Made by a program: the position numbers and the translations under genes
In this document: positions 1 through 7,507 of the stretch, in pieces
Numbering within the stretch: position 1 is the first letter of the stretch
How the letters are laid out: every line of letters begins with the position of its first letter
The notes under the pieces: generated by a model
Databases searched by the model: none
The model's input: the letters and a program-made list of their open reading frames with translations, nothing else
Told to the model about the DNA's origin: nothing
DNA from: an uncultured Ruminococcus sp.
Lineage (GTDB): Bacteria; Bacillota; Clostridia; Oscillospirales; Acutalibacteraceae
Direction of reading: 5' to 3'
Assembly: GCA_902773135.1 (NCBI GenBank)
Contig: CACYDP010000002.1
Location: 1-57,940 of the forward strand
Length of the DNA stretch: 57,940 nt

Positions 1-35
1 CCACGGGGATTTCTGTTTTTTCTTCTGCCTGCCAT
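1..35 (-). CDS. Partial CDS leaving the window, basic N-terminus
   Basis: The complement of position 35 is an ATG preceded, 8 bases upstream, by a perfect GGAGG (complement of 44-48). The readable N-terminus is only eleven residues (MAGRRKNRNPR) before the window ends. It is highly basic, as in small phage DNA-binding proteins such as terminase small subunits or repressors, but no family can be assigned. It is divergent from the ImmA-like gene and lies inside the mobile element, so it is probably another element gene. Confidence 0.5.
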   Translation of the reverse strand, partial: MAGRRKNRNPR

Positions 36-91
36 TATTTTTTCCTCCATATCGTTGTTTCCTTTCGTTTAATATATCACACCCTATCAGA

Positions 92-145
92 AAAATAAAG
101 TGTATAAGTCAGTTCTCTTCTTTCTGTACTTACACACTTTATTTT
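92..145. repeat. 18-bp inverted repeat at the 5' end of the ImmA-like gene
   Basis: Arms 92-109 and 128-145 are complementary in 17 of 18 positions around an 18-base spacer. The right arm contains TTACACACTTTA. It overlaps the first possible start codon of the following ORF, so that start lies in repeat DNA rather than in native coding sequence. It could be a hairpin, an operator, or the scar of an IS terminal repeat. Confidence 0.6.
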
Positions 146-693
146 ACACTATCGTTTTAGAGCAATTTGGCAATATTAAACTTCCTGTTCCTATCAAAAA
201 GATTGTAAAATTTTTAGGTTACAGATTAGTTCCTTATAGTAGTTTTGCTCAACGCCATAACTTAACTTATAAAGAAACAGTTGATTATTTTGGAACTGAT
301 GATGCTTGCTCCGATTATGAAAAAAATACAAATATTTATGTCGTTTATTTTAACGATATGGATAAAGCGAAAATTGAAAACCATCGCATTCGTTGGAATA
401 TAGCTCATGAGTTGGGACACATTGTTTTAGGTCATCATAAAACTGAAAATACACGACTTTTTAGAAATTCATTAAGTTTTAAAGAATATAATCGTTTGGA
501 AGAAGAAGCAGATGCGTTTGCATCTTATATTCTTGTCCCTTACATAGTTTTGAATTTTCAGAGAATTGGAATGCCTGAAGATATAGCAAGGATTTGTAAA
601 ATTTCTGCGACTGCTGCAAAATATAGATTTACAGACTTTTTCTTGTGGGCAATACGTATAAATGCTGCACCTTTGGGGTATGGAACAAGATAA
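100..693 (+). CDS. ImmA/IrrE-family metallo-endopeptidase, probably 5'-truncated
   Basis: The motif HELGHIVLGHH (about residues 103-113) is the HExxH zinc site of the ImmA/IrrE (DUF955) family, followed by the acidic EEEADAFAS segment typical of the third ligand region. Members cleave phage- or ICE-type repressors and switch on excision genes. The only upstream start is a GTG inside the inverted repeat at 92-145 with no good ribosome binding site. Family-like sequence appears to begin near residue 20 (LEQFGNIKLP), so the true N-terminus has probably been lost. The C-terminus runs out of frame into a hicB remnant. Base composition is more AT-rich than the recombinase gene, suggesting a mosaic origin. 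Family assignment is secure; functionality is doubtful. Confidence 0.75.
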   Translation: MYKSVLFFLYLHTLFYTIVLEQFGNIKLPVPIKKIVKFLGYRLVPYSSFAQRHNLTYKETVDYFGTDDACSDYEKNTNIYVVYFNDMDKAKIENHRIRWNIAHELGHIVLGHHKTENTRLFRNSLSFKEYNRLEEEADAFASYILVPYIVLNFQRIGMPEDIARICKISATAAKYRFTDFFLWAIRINAAPLGYGTR

Positions 694-922
694 TGAGCCT
701 ATCCCTGAGCCCTCTGCACTTCGTTCAGTTGAAATTAGCAAAGATGAAATACCTACAATAATTGAAGTATTTATGCCGCCTTTCAGAGAAAAACAAAATT
801 CTCGTTTTGTTAAAAAAACACTTTCTATTCCCTATTGGCTCAATCTGGAAGCTGAACACAAAGGTATCAACTTTTCCAAACTGCTTCAGAATGCAATAAA
901 GCAGGAACTTCATTTGGCATAA
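662..922 (+). pseudogene. HicB-family antitoxin, C-terminal remnant
   Basis: The product matches the C-terminal half of HicB antitoxins: a LHLWGMEQDNEPIPEPS segment like the end of the RNase-H-like domain, then a ribbon-helix-helix-type tail with KKTLSIPYWLN and NFSKLLQNAIKQEL. The roughly 60 N-terminal residues are missing. An in-frame stop lies at 659-661, there is no ribosome binding site, and no hicA toxin is nearby. The first 32 bases overlap the ImmA-like ORF in another frame, marking a recombination joint near 655-665. It is most likely a dead relic of a toxin-antitoxin pair. Confidence 0.7.
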
Positions 923-969
923 AAAACGCACACCCCCCGAAGTCTGACTGACGATCGGAGCAAAAAAAG

Positions 970-997
970 CCCCCGCCGGTACTGGAATACCGACAGG
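970..997 (+). terminator. Hairpin upstream of the recombinase gene
   Basis: A GC-rich stem (CCCGCCGGTA against TACCGACAGGG, small bulges, 6-base loop) lies between the hicB remnant and the recombinase. It has no clear U-tract on the plus strand but has U residues on the minus-strand side (A-run at 962-968). It may insulate the recombinase or terminate minus-strand transcription. Confidence 0.4.
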
Positions 998-1027
998 GAA
1001 CATTACTATATGAAAGGAACCGATTAT

Positions 1028-2458
1028 ATGAAAATTGCCGCTGCCTATATACGTGTATCGACAGATGATCAGATTGAATACTCTCCCGCCTCCCAACTCG
1101 AAAAAATCAGGGAATATGCAAAGCGTAATGATTACATACTGCCTGAGGAATATATCTACGTGGACGAGGGTATTTCCGGAAGGCACACTGCTAAACGTGC
1201 GGCATTCAATCAAATGATCGGTACAGCCAAAACTAAACCAAAGCCTTTTGATGCGATTCTTCTCTGGAAATTCAGCCGTTTCGCACGAAACCGTGAGGAC
1301 AGTATTGTTTATAAGTCTATGCTCCGCAAGCAGTGCGGTATTGATGTTATTTCAATCTCCGAAAATCTCGGCGATGACAAAATGTCAGTGCTGATTGAGG
1401 CATTGATAGAAGCAATGGACGAATATTACAGCATTAATCTGTCGGAAGAAGTCAAGCGTGGTATGAACGAAAAAGTCAGCAGAGGTGAAGCTGTCACTAT
1501 TCCCTCTTTCGGATATGACATCAAGGACGGCACATATATTCCTGATCCTGAAACTGCTCCAGCCGTCCAAAAAATATATGCCGACTACCTGAACGGTAAA
1601 GGTATACGCACCATAGCAGTTGAAATGAATGAATGCGGCTACCGTACCCGAAGGGGGAACCGATTTGAAAACCGTACTGTCAAATATATACTGACTAACC
1701 CTGTCTACATCGGCAAAATTCGTTGGACCCCGTCAGGAAGAGCCAATCACCGTACAGAAGACAATCCGGACACACTCATTATCAACGGCACCCACGAGCC
1801 TATCATTGATCAGGAAATATGGGATAAGGTCCAAAAGAAATTGCAGGCTGCACCTAAAACGAAGTACATGCGACAAGAGCCTGCCAAAACACCGTTTATG
1901 CTTCAGGGACTTGTACGCTGCAGTGCCTGTGGAGCTACACTGTGCCAGGCAGTTAATCATACTTCCCTTCAATGTTATGCTTATGCACACGGAAAATGCA
2001 AAACCTCACACAGCATCAGCCTTAAAAAAATCAATTCTGCTGTTTTTGATGCTTTGGAAAAATCCAGCTTGACAGGAATTTTCAATCTGGAAATGATACC
2101 GAAAACGGACACAAAATCTATTGAAAATATTCCGGCACAGATTGAAAGAGAAAAGAAAAAAATAGAACGTGTAAAGGACGCTTATGAAAACGGGGCCTAT
2201 ACGCTTGATGAATTCAAGCAAAGCCGTCAGCAGATACTGAACCGGATTGCAGAGCTTGAAATGAAAATGTCACAATTGGATATTCCCGATGAGCAAAAAG
2301 AACGATTGATCATACGTAAAAAAATACACGAGCTCCTCCCTACTCTCAAATCACCCGCTGTACCCGAAGCAGTAAAAAATTCGCTCCTGAAATCCATTAT
2401 CAAAAGGATCGTATTTTATCGGAGCAACGGCGGTATAGAGATTTTTTTCTATGCCTGA
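1028..2458 (+). CDS. Large serine recombinase (site-specific integrase)
   Basis: The resolvase domain opens with AAAYIRVSTDDQ, whose serine (residue 11 from the chosen start) is the catalytic nucleophile. The arginine-rich segment LLWKFSRFARNREDS follows. A recombinase domain (about residues 150-250) comes next, then a zinc ribbon (CSACG, later CYAYAHGKC), a charged coiled coil (about 360-430) and a C-terminal tail. At about 476 aa it fits large serine integrases of phages and integrative elements. The ATG at 1028 is preferred over that at 1010 because AAAGGA sits 10 bases upstream and family members start MK-AAxYxRVS. Its stop lies about 10-25 bases from the point where cotJC is interrupted, the usual arrangement of an integrase next to its attachment site. 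It probably integrates and excises this element. Confidence 0.92.
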   Translation: MKIAAAYIRVSTDDQIEYSPASQLEKIREYAKRNDYILPEEYIYVDEGISGRHTAKRAAFNQMIGTAKTKPKPFDAILLWKFSRFARNREDSIVYKSMLRKQCGIDVISISENLGDDKMSVLIEALIEAMDEYYSINLSEEVKRGMNEKVSRGEAVTIPSFGYDIKDGTYIPDPETAPAVQKIYADYLNGKGIRTIAVEMNECGYRTRRGNRFENRTVKYILTNPVYIGKIRWTPSGRANHRTEDNPDTLIINGTHEPIIDQEIWDKVQKKLQAAPKTKYMRQEPAKTPFMLQGLVRCSACGATLCQAVNHTSLQCYAYAHGKCKTSHSISLKKINSAVFDALEKSSLTGIFNLEMIPKTDTKSIENIPAQIEREKKKIERVKDAYENGAYTLDEFKQSRQQILNRIAELEMKMSQLDIPDEQKERLIIRKKIHELLPTLKSPAVPEAVKNSLLKSIIKRIVFYRSNGGIEIFFYA

Positions 2459-2575
2459 AATGTATATCTTTTTGCAATCAGGACCGCCGTATTGTGTGAT
2501 AATAATTTTAGCAAGAGCAGGATTTGTGCATTTTATATTAACAGGATATTGAAGTTTTTTCTCATACGCCCACAT
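2351..2575 (-). pseudogene. cotJC: cotJC 5' fragment interrupted by the mobile element
   Basis: From the ATG at 2575 the first 33 residues (MWAYEKKLQYPVNIK... to ITQYGGPD) match the conserved N-terminus of CotJC, a manganese-catalase-like spore coat protein of about 190 aa. Homology stops after GGPD near 2477, and the frame continues through foreign element sequence to a stop at 2351. The gene sits directly downstream of cotJB, as in the usual cotJABC operon. The remaining roughly 155 codons should lie beyond the left edge of the window, at the other end of the element. Confidence 0.85.
2459..2485. other. Probable attachment-site junction in cotJC
   Basis: This is the boundary between recombinase-side DNA (stop codon 2456-2458) and genuine cotJC sequence (the codons for GGPD end at 2477). 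The crossover of a large serine integrase uses only a 2-3 bp core, so the exact base cannot be fixed without the other half-site. The most likely position is within 2470-2485. Confidence 0.6.
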
Positions 2576-2579
2576 AGAA

Positions 2580-2831
2580 TCATCCCTCCTGTACATCCCA
2601 GGGCCACGGATCCGAAATCCACGACCATCTGTTGCCGCCGTCATCTCTTACCGTCAGCGGACCGAATTTTTCTTCATATTGACTGCGAAGTTCGCTGCTT
2701 TTATTCTCGTATTCACGCAAGGCTTTTTCGGCTTTTTTATCATCGGGATGCGTATCAAGATATATATGGAGATCGGTCAAAGCAAAATCGTATGCCGATA
2801 AATTTCTCATCAGTCGTTCACGTTCAGTCAT
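2580..2831 (-). CDS. cotJB: Spore coat protein CotJB
   Basis: At 83 aa it has the family's usual length. It shows the CotJB signature: an N-terminal helix ending in YDFALTDLHIYLDTHP, a central charged helix and a C-terminal W-x-W-x-S-x-P-W-P-W motif. CotJB is a structural component of the inner spore coat made in the mother cell. Its ATG overlaps the end of cotJA by 8 bases, so the two are translationally coupled. The interrupted cotJC starts 4 bases after its stop. The product should be unaffected by the insertion. Confidence 0.9.
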   Translation of the reverse strand: MTERERLMRNLSAYDFALTDLHIYLDTHPDDKKAEKALREYENKSSELRSQYEEKFGPLTVRDDGGNRWSWISDPWPWDVQEG

Positions 2832-3030
2832 TCTTCATTCCTCCCGATTGACATTCAGGTGAAAACGGTTTATTTAATTCCGGAAAGATCGTTCCTGTTT
2901 GTATTCCCTGTTCGGGAGAATACAGTTTTCGTGCATTCTGATAAGGCACATACGCCATCGCAATGACTGTATCTTTCGGAAGAGGTCTGATGAAAAATTC
3001 CGAATTTTGAAGTTCTCTTATCACGTCCAT
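2824..3030 (-). CDS. cotJA: Spore coat-associated protein CotJA
   Basis: The sequence contains the CotJA core: AMAYVPYQNARKLYSPEQG, then GTIFPELNKPF. The ATG at 3030 (MDVIRELQ) is chosen because GGAGAT lies 5 bases upstream; the longer frame to 3057 has no such site. The 68-aa size matches the family. CotJA is the first gene of the cotJ operon, expressed in the mother cell during sporulation. It establishes that the organism, or its recent ancestor, forms endospores. Confidence 0.88.
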   Translation of the reverse strand: MDVIRELQNSEFFIRPLPKDTVIAMAYVPYQNARKLYSPEQGIQTGTIFPELNKPFSPECQSGGMKND

Positions 3031-3061
3031 AAAAAATCTCCTTTCTTCTGCTTTCATTCAC

Positions 3062-3088
3062 TATAATATGTAAAGTTTTTGATACTGT
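3062..3088 (-). promoter_or_regulatory. Sporulation-type promoter candidate for cotJ
   Basis: On the minus strand CATATTATA (complement of 3062-3070) fits the sigma-K -10 pattern CATAnnnTA, and an AC lies exactly 16 bases upstream (complement of 3087-3088). There is no sigma-A -35 box. The pattern is short, and sigma-E control is equally possible by analogy with other cotJ operons. Confidence 0.4.
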
Positions 3089-3091
3089 TAC

Positions 3092-3136
3092 AAAAACGGT
3101 TACTTTAAAAAATGACATTTTAAAGTAACCGTTTTT
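3092..3136. terminator. Bidirectional rho-independent terminator
   Basis: A perfect 19-bp stem (3092-3110 with 3118-3136) is bounded by A- and T-runs on both sides with a 7-base loop. It ends the rluA-type gene on the minus strand, whose stop is at 3138, and lies just upstream of the cotJ promoter. Confidence 0.85.
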
Positions 3137-3137
3137 A

Positions 3138-4088
3138 TTAATGAAAATACGAAGTAAACCATATATCCGGAGCCGTGAATGACCGATGATTTAAATAATG
3201 GAGTATTCCTGCATCAGTTGTGAATTCAAATGTTAATTGATAGGAATACAGTGCCTGCCATTTATACCCCATTTTTCTGTTAATTTCATTTTTGCCGTAT
3301 TTACCGTCACCAAGCAGCGGATGACCGATACCGGCAAGATGTGCCCGGATTTGATGAGTTCTTCCTGTCAGTAAGTCTACTTCAAGCAAACTGAAATTAT
3401 TTTTTTCCGCAATCACACGATAACGTGTCTTAATGATTTTTCTGTCGGGTCCGGGCTTATGATAAATATAAACTTTGTTTTTATTTTCATTTTTTTCAAG
3501 ATAATCAACAAGCAATGCTTCCTTTTTTTCAAATCTCCCCAAAGCAATACAAAGATATAATTTCTTCATTTCTCTGTCCTTCAGCTTCTGGTTAAGGATT
3601 CGTAAACTTTCAGCATTTTTGGCTGCAATCACAATACCTCCTGTATTCCTGTCAATGCGATTGACCAATGCAGGTGCAAACGAGTTTTCTGCTTCAGGGT
3701 CATATTCTTTTTTTTCATAAAGATAGTGCTGTACCCTCGCAATTAATGAATCAAAATGATAATTTTCATCCGGATGCACAATCAGCCCGGGTTTTTTATT
3801 TAACAAAATAATGTTGTCATCTTCATAAATAATATCTAGCTTTAAAGGTGCTTTTAAAAAATCATATTCATTCGGAACAGCTTCAAAAAACTCATCTTTG
3901 ATATACAGTGTCAGTATATCCCCTTCCTGAAGTCTGCTTGCTATTTCGCACCGTTTACCGTTCAGCTTGATGTATTTCGTTCGTATATATTTGTACATCA
4001 GAGATTTCGGCATACTTTTGAAACGTTTTGTCAGAAATTTATCAAGACGCTGCCCGCTGTCGTTTTTACTGATTTCGATTTGCCTCAT
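3138..4088 (-). CDS. RluA-family 23S rRNA/tRNA pseudouridine synthase
   Basis: An N-terminal S4 RNA-binding domain (SGQRLDKFL..., about residues 10-60) is followed by the pseudouridine synthase domain. The catalytic motif NRIDRNTGGIVIAAK includes the invariant aspartate, and the GRTHQIRAHL motif is also present. It converts uridine to pseudouridine in rRNA, and looks closest to RluC/RluD-like clostridial paralogues. Two starts are possible: ATG 4088 with AAGGGG 6 bases upstream, preferred, or ATG 4112 abutting the HAD gene stop (product 324 aa). It is co-transcribed with the upstream HAD phosphatase. Confidence 0.9.
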   Translation of the reverse strand: MRQIEISKNDSGQRLDKFLTKRFKSMPKSLMYKYIRTKYIKLNGKRCEIASRLQEGDILTLYIKDEFFEAVPNEYDFLKAPLKLDIIYEDDNIILLNKKPGLIVHPDENYHFDSLIARVQHYLYEKKEYDPEAENSFAPALVNRIDRNTGGIVIAAKNAESLRILNQKLKDREMKKLYLCIALGRFEKKEALLVDYLEKNENKNKVYIYHKPGPDRKIIKTRYRVIAEKNNFSLLEVDLLTGRTHQIRAHLAGIGHPLLGDGKYGKNEINRKMGYKWQALYSYQLTFEFTTDAGILHYLNHRSFTAPDIWFTSYFH

Positions 4089-4112
4089 ATCATTCCCCTT
4101 AGTATTGTGCAT

Positions 4113-4841
4113 TTATTCTCCAAACAATACCTGTCTTGCTTCTATCAGACTACCGCTCATAATCTGATATTTTGCAAGCAATTCTCCTTTGATTTCCGGA
4201 GAGATATTGGTATGAAGATAGAGTGAATCCAATCCTGCCTCGTAGGAACCTTTTATATCCGTGATATAATCATTGCCGATCATAATCGTTTCTTCTTTTT
4301 TCAGATGGTGTTTGTCAAGGATCAGCTGATAAAATTTTATATCGGGTTTTGCACAGCCCTCATCGGAAGAAATGATAACATCTTCAAATCGATCATAGAT
4401 TCCCATCATACGAATTTCGGGTTCGGTAAAGACACGCTGTGCATTGGAAAGCAGATAGGCTTTGCCGCCGTGTTCTTTGATGGCGTCAAACAGTTCCTCC
4501 ACACCATCATATAATTGAATATATTTGATGGATAACGCTCTGAAAGTTTTTCCGATCAATGCTATCATTTCGTCCGAACATTCAATGCCTTTTTCTGCAA
4601 ACATTTTGTAAAAGACTTTTTCAATCTGCGGTTCCGGATTGGTCGTATATTTTTCTTTCGGTACCGCTTTTATTTCGGCATCAAGGTATCGATTATAGGT
4701 CTTTTTCAATTCTGACGGACGATAGGCTGCTCCGTTCATAGAATAGATCATCGCCATATTTTTCCATAAACTTGCTTTCCATTCGTTTGTGTTAATATCA
4801 ATCAATGTTCCATAAAGATCAAATATGTAATTTTTATACAT
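4113..4841 (-). CDS. HAD-superfamily hydrolase (subfamily IA)
   Basis: HAD motif I is FDLYGTL (Asp8 nucleophile; the usual second Asp is Tyr). Motif II is LLSNAQ, and the lysine and acidic motifs are AKPD and MIGNDYITDIKGSYEAGL. The helical cap between motifs I and II places it in subfamily IA, with phosphoglycolate-phosphatase or YjjG-like enzymes. The substrate cannot be read from the sequence. At 242 aa the length is normal. GGAG lies 7 bases before the ATG at 4841. It forms a two-gene unit with the downstream pseudouridine synthase. Confidence 0.85.
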   Translation of the reverse strand: MYKNYIFDLYGTLIDINTNEWKASLWKNMAMIYSMNGAAYRPSELKKTYNRYLDAEIKAVPKEKYTTNPEPQIEKVFYKMFAEKGIECSDEMIALIGKTFRALSIKYIQLYDGVEELFDAIKEHGGKAYLLSNAQRVFTEPEIRMMGIYDRFEDVIISSDEGCAKPDIKFYQLILDKHHLKKEETIMIGNDYITDIKGSYEAGLDSLYLHTNISPEIKGELLAKYQIMSGSLIEARQVLFGE

Positions 4842-4950
4842 TGTGATTCCTCCGTCTTTATATTTCTGATTTATATTTTAATCTATAACGGAATTTTTTG
4901 CAATACCAATAGTGAATTTAAGCATTATTAACAAATAATTTAAATAATTG

Positions 4951-4979
4951 TTGTATATAGTTCTGAATTATGTTATAAT
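4951..4979 (+). promoter_or_regulatory. Sigma-A promoter of the lipoprotein gene
   Basis: TTGTAT (4951-4956), a 17-base spacer and a perfect TATAAT (4974-4979) lie 30 bases upstream of the lipoprotein start. Confidence 0.75.
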
Positions 4980-5008
4980 GCATTCATTACTGAAAGGAGT
5001 TGTATCTT

Positions 5009-5770
5009 ATGAAAAAATGGATTACGGCAATACTGGCAGGACTGATGCTTTTATCTTTTTCGGCGTGCAGCAACAATCAGACAAAAAAGACAGAATCAAA
5101 AGAAATTTCTGTTTCATCAGCGGAAACTTCCAATGATGATACGCAAAAATCCGGCAGTATGGTATCGGATTTTGTGGATACCGAAAAGTTAGATGAAAAA
5201 ACGCAAAAATATGTAACCGATGTTCTTCAGGGAGATACACTTGAACTGTCTGCGGAAGGAGATTTAGCTCTGGTTGCCGGACTATCCGCAGCAATCAACG
5301 TTGATATTGCAAAAGATAATGGCAACATTTATGTTGAAATGGGCTGCGGAGAGGCAAAAGTGAAATTCATCAGAAATGATCAAGGTACTTATCTGGTAGA
5401 TGATCATAACAAAACAGCTGCTTTGCAGACAAATACCGAGCAATCCGATGGGTCGGAAAATACGGAATCCTCTATGCGTGATAATCCCGTTGTAAAAATG
5501 GTTATTTCTTATTTTTCAAAATCGTTCGGGTTGGATTCCATAGAATACAAAGGTCAGGGAAAGGAACAATATAACGGACAGGAATGGGAATTTGAAAAAT
5601 ATACCAGTGACAGCGGCACCATCAAAGCCTATTATGATGGAACCACTCTCAAATATATTGTCAGCACTCCGTCAAACGGCAAAGAATCAGTGATTACTGT
5701 CAACAAACTCACCAACAAAACCGAAAGTTCTAAATTTGAAATTCCCTCTGATTATCAGATCGAAGAATAA
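5009..5770 (+). CDS. Secreted lipoprotein of unknown function
   Basis: The signal peptide MKKWITAILAGLMLLSFSAC ends in a lipobox with Cys20, so the mature protein should be lipid-anchored on the outer face of the membrane. After a Ser/Asp-rich linker (about residues 21-60), the C-terminal part alternates short beta-strand-like segments. It shows no motif I can name. A loose resemblance to LolA/DUF-type beta-rich lipoproteins is only a guess. The ATG at 5009 follows AAAGGAG by 9 bases. The gene stands alone, with its own promoter and a strong terminator at 5785. Confidence 0.8.
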   Translation: MKKWITAILAGLMLLSFSACSNNQTKKTESKEISVSSAETSNDDTQKSGSMVSDFVDTEKLDEKTQKYVTDVLQGDTLELSAEGDLALVAGLSAAINVDIAKDNGNIYVEMGCGEAKVKFIRNDQGTYLVDDHNKTAALQTNTEQSDGSENTESSMRDNPVVKMVISYFSKSFGLDSIEYKGQGKEQYNGQEWEFEKYTSDSGTIKAYYDGTTLKYIVSTPSNGKESVITVNKLTNKTESSKFEIPSDYQIEE

Positions 5771-5784
5771 TCATCATTACTACA

Positions 5785-5832
5785 AAAAAACACTCTGGAA
5801 GAGTTTTGAAATCATCTTTCAGAGTGTTTTTT
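5785..5832. terminator. Bidirectional terminator
   Basis: AAAACACTCTG (5787-5797) pairs with CAGAGTGTTTT (5820-5830) and a T-run follows. It separates the lipoprotein gene from the convergent dnaJ-like gene. Confidence 0.8.
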
Positions 5833-5902
5833 ATTCATTGATTGGATTTTTATGATACCGTCACGGTGAAATACTGTCTGTGAGGAGAATGGCGACTGAA
5901 CA

Positions 5903-6625
5903 TTAATTGTCGAAATGTTGATAAGGATTATCATACGGTATACTGTCACAGCAGATATTACACGCATCACATAAAAAGTCCATAAAGAAATTATCTTTGC
6001 CACCCCAACCGTACCCGGATACTCTGTTGAATTTTCTCTGATGATTCACGGATTCATACACATTTTTATAGACTTCATTTGTCGGGTTCATTGCATATGC
6101 CGTTGCTATGTAGTTTCTGTATTCTTCCAGTCTTCCCTTTCTTAAAGCGATCAATCCCATAAAATAATACCAGTCAGCATCACGGGCTACCGATGGAATT
6201 GTATTCAGCAGCATTTCTGCCTCCTTGATCTTTCCTGCACCGATCAGCAGTCTTACCTGAACATATTCCGATTTTACGTCCTGATGAAAAAACGGGTCAT
6301 CAGACCGGTCTTTAAACGGGTCTTTATAGGGATCCTGATAGGAACCTTCCTTCTGATAAGAGTGGTATGAGGTACTTTTTTCTCTGTATGGCTCATAAGG
6401 AGGTGGCTGACAGCTTGCATTTGCGTTATTTTTTCTGTCCTGCATAATCGCATCATACGCATTATTGATTTCTTTCATTTTCTCAGAAGCTTCCTGTGCA
6501 AGCGGACTATCCGCATATCTGTCAGGGTGATATTTTTTTGCAAGATTTCTGTACGCCCGTTTGATTTCTTCGTCACTTGCATAAGGAGATACGCCCAGAA
6601 TCCGATACATTTGACTGATACTCAC
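5903..6625 (-). CDS. J-domain protein with C-terminal helical region
   Basis: The N-terminal J domain (about residues 3-65) contains the HPD motif (33-35) required to stimulate Hsp70 ATPase. A low-complexity Pro/Tyr/Asp-rich linker (70-115) leads to a TPR-like helical region (about 120-195) and a cysteine-bearing tail (CDACNICCD). The zinc-finger and substrate domains of DnaJ are absent, so it is a specialised co-chaperone. It lies 3 bases downstream of the DUF5685 gene, an association that recurs in Clostridia. A joint role is likely but unknown. Confidence 0.82.
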   Translation of the reverse strand: MSISQMYRILGVSPYASDEEIKRAYRNLAKKYHPDRYADSPLAQEASEKMKEINNAYDAIMQDRKNNANASCQPPPYEPYREKSTSYHSYQKEGSYQDPYKDPFKDRSDDPFFHQDVKSEYVQVRLLIGAGKIKEAEMLLNTIPSVARDADWYYFMGLIALRKGRLEEYRNYIATAYAMNPTNEVYKNVYESVNHQRKFNRVSGYGWGGKDNFFMDFLCDACNICCDSIPYDNPYQHFDN

Positions 6626-6628
6626 CTG

Positions 6629-7495
6629 TCACACCTCTTTTCTCTTTTTCTGATATTTATCAAATAAAATTCTTTTTTGCCGGCAGGGCAATCCGTTATA
6701 CACAATATTATCTAATATTTCTTTAAATTCCGTCAATTCAATTAAATCATATGCCATTGCAAGATGTGATGCCGTCATATTTAACACTTGGTTACAATAC
6801 TCCATTGTTGCGGCAATCTCTCCGCTGTGAATCTTTTGGAACGGGTTAAAATTCTGATGTTTCATATCTTTCTCTAAATCATCTGCTGCATCCATTATGT
6901 AAATCCAGCGTCCGACAAAATATCCGAACACACCTAAGATTCGTTTTTGTTCATCCCCCGGAGAAATAACAGTACATAAGTCCGAAACAAGATGGGCTGT
7001 TGGCTCTGCCGCACGATCTATATCACTGTTATTTTGTTCCGCTTGGCGTTGCTCTTCCATCATAACAGCAACTTTATCATTGATTTCGGGATATGCTTTG
7101 ACTGCCTTGCGATAATTTCTGCGAAACAACAATTTTAAAATAGATGCCCCTGTTTTTTTTAAAAATCCGGAATCCTCTATGGTATCGGTCAGTTTATAAT
7201 ACGTCATAATGACCGATACCGCACCGGCAAAACGAAAACTATCATTCCGACATTGACAAAACAAGCATTTTTTCAGAGGATTGACAACACAATGTTTCTT
7301 CTTGATACAATATTGCTCCGAATGCAGCGACATATACAGCATCGCCAGAACTGTACAGTCATAACTGAGAGTCAGGCGGGATAAGATTCCGTAGTATTGT
7401 CCGAGATATTGACACAGTCCGCAGTAAACGCTTTTATACAGCACCCATTCTTTTACTTTTAATTCTTCTTTTTGCGGCTGTAAATATCCGAACAT
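6629..7495 (-). CDS. DUF5685-family protein
   Basis: The start MFGYLQPQKEEL and the VYCGLCQYLGQYYG segment match the DUF5685 family. A second cysteine cluster (CLFCQCR) and DAADDLEKD follow, the latter reminiscent of the aspartate-rich motifs of all-alpha prenyl synthases. That fold is only suggested. Four consecutive start codons (GTG and three ATG) lie at 7495-7504; the last is chosen because AAAGGG overlaps the first. It is encoded 12 bases after uvrA and directly before the J-domain gene. Biochemical function is unknown. Confidence 0.72.
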   Translation of the reverse strand: MFGYLQPQKEELKVKEWVLYKSVYCGLCQYLGQYYGILSRLTLSYDCTVLAMLYMSLHSEQYCIKKKHCVVNPLKKCLFCQCRNDSFRFAGAVSVIMTYYKLTDTIEDSGFLKKTGASILKLLFRRNYRKAVKAYPEINDKVAVMMEEQRQAEQNNSDIDRAAEPTAHLVSDLCTVISPGDEQKRILGVFGYFVGRWIYIMDAADDLEKDMKHQNFNPFQKIHSGEIAATMEYCNQVLNMTASHLAMAYDLIELTEFKEILDNIVYNGLPCRQKRILFDKYQKKRKEV

Positions 7496-7507
7496 CATCA
7501 TCACCCT

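Noticed and set aside
1010-1027. Upstream ATG of the recombinase as the true start
   Set aside because: It adds six residues before the conserved MK-AAxYxRVS start and has a poorer ribosome binding site than the ATG at 1028.
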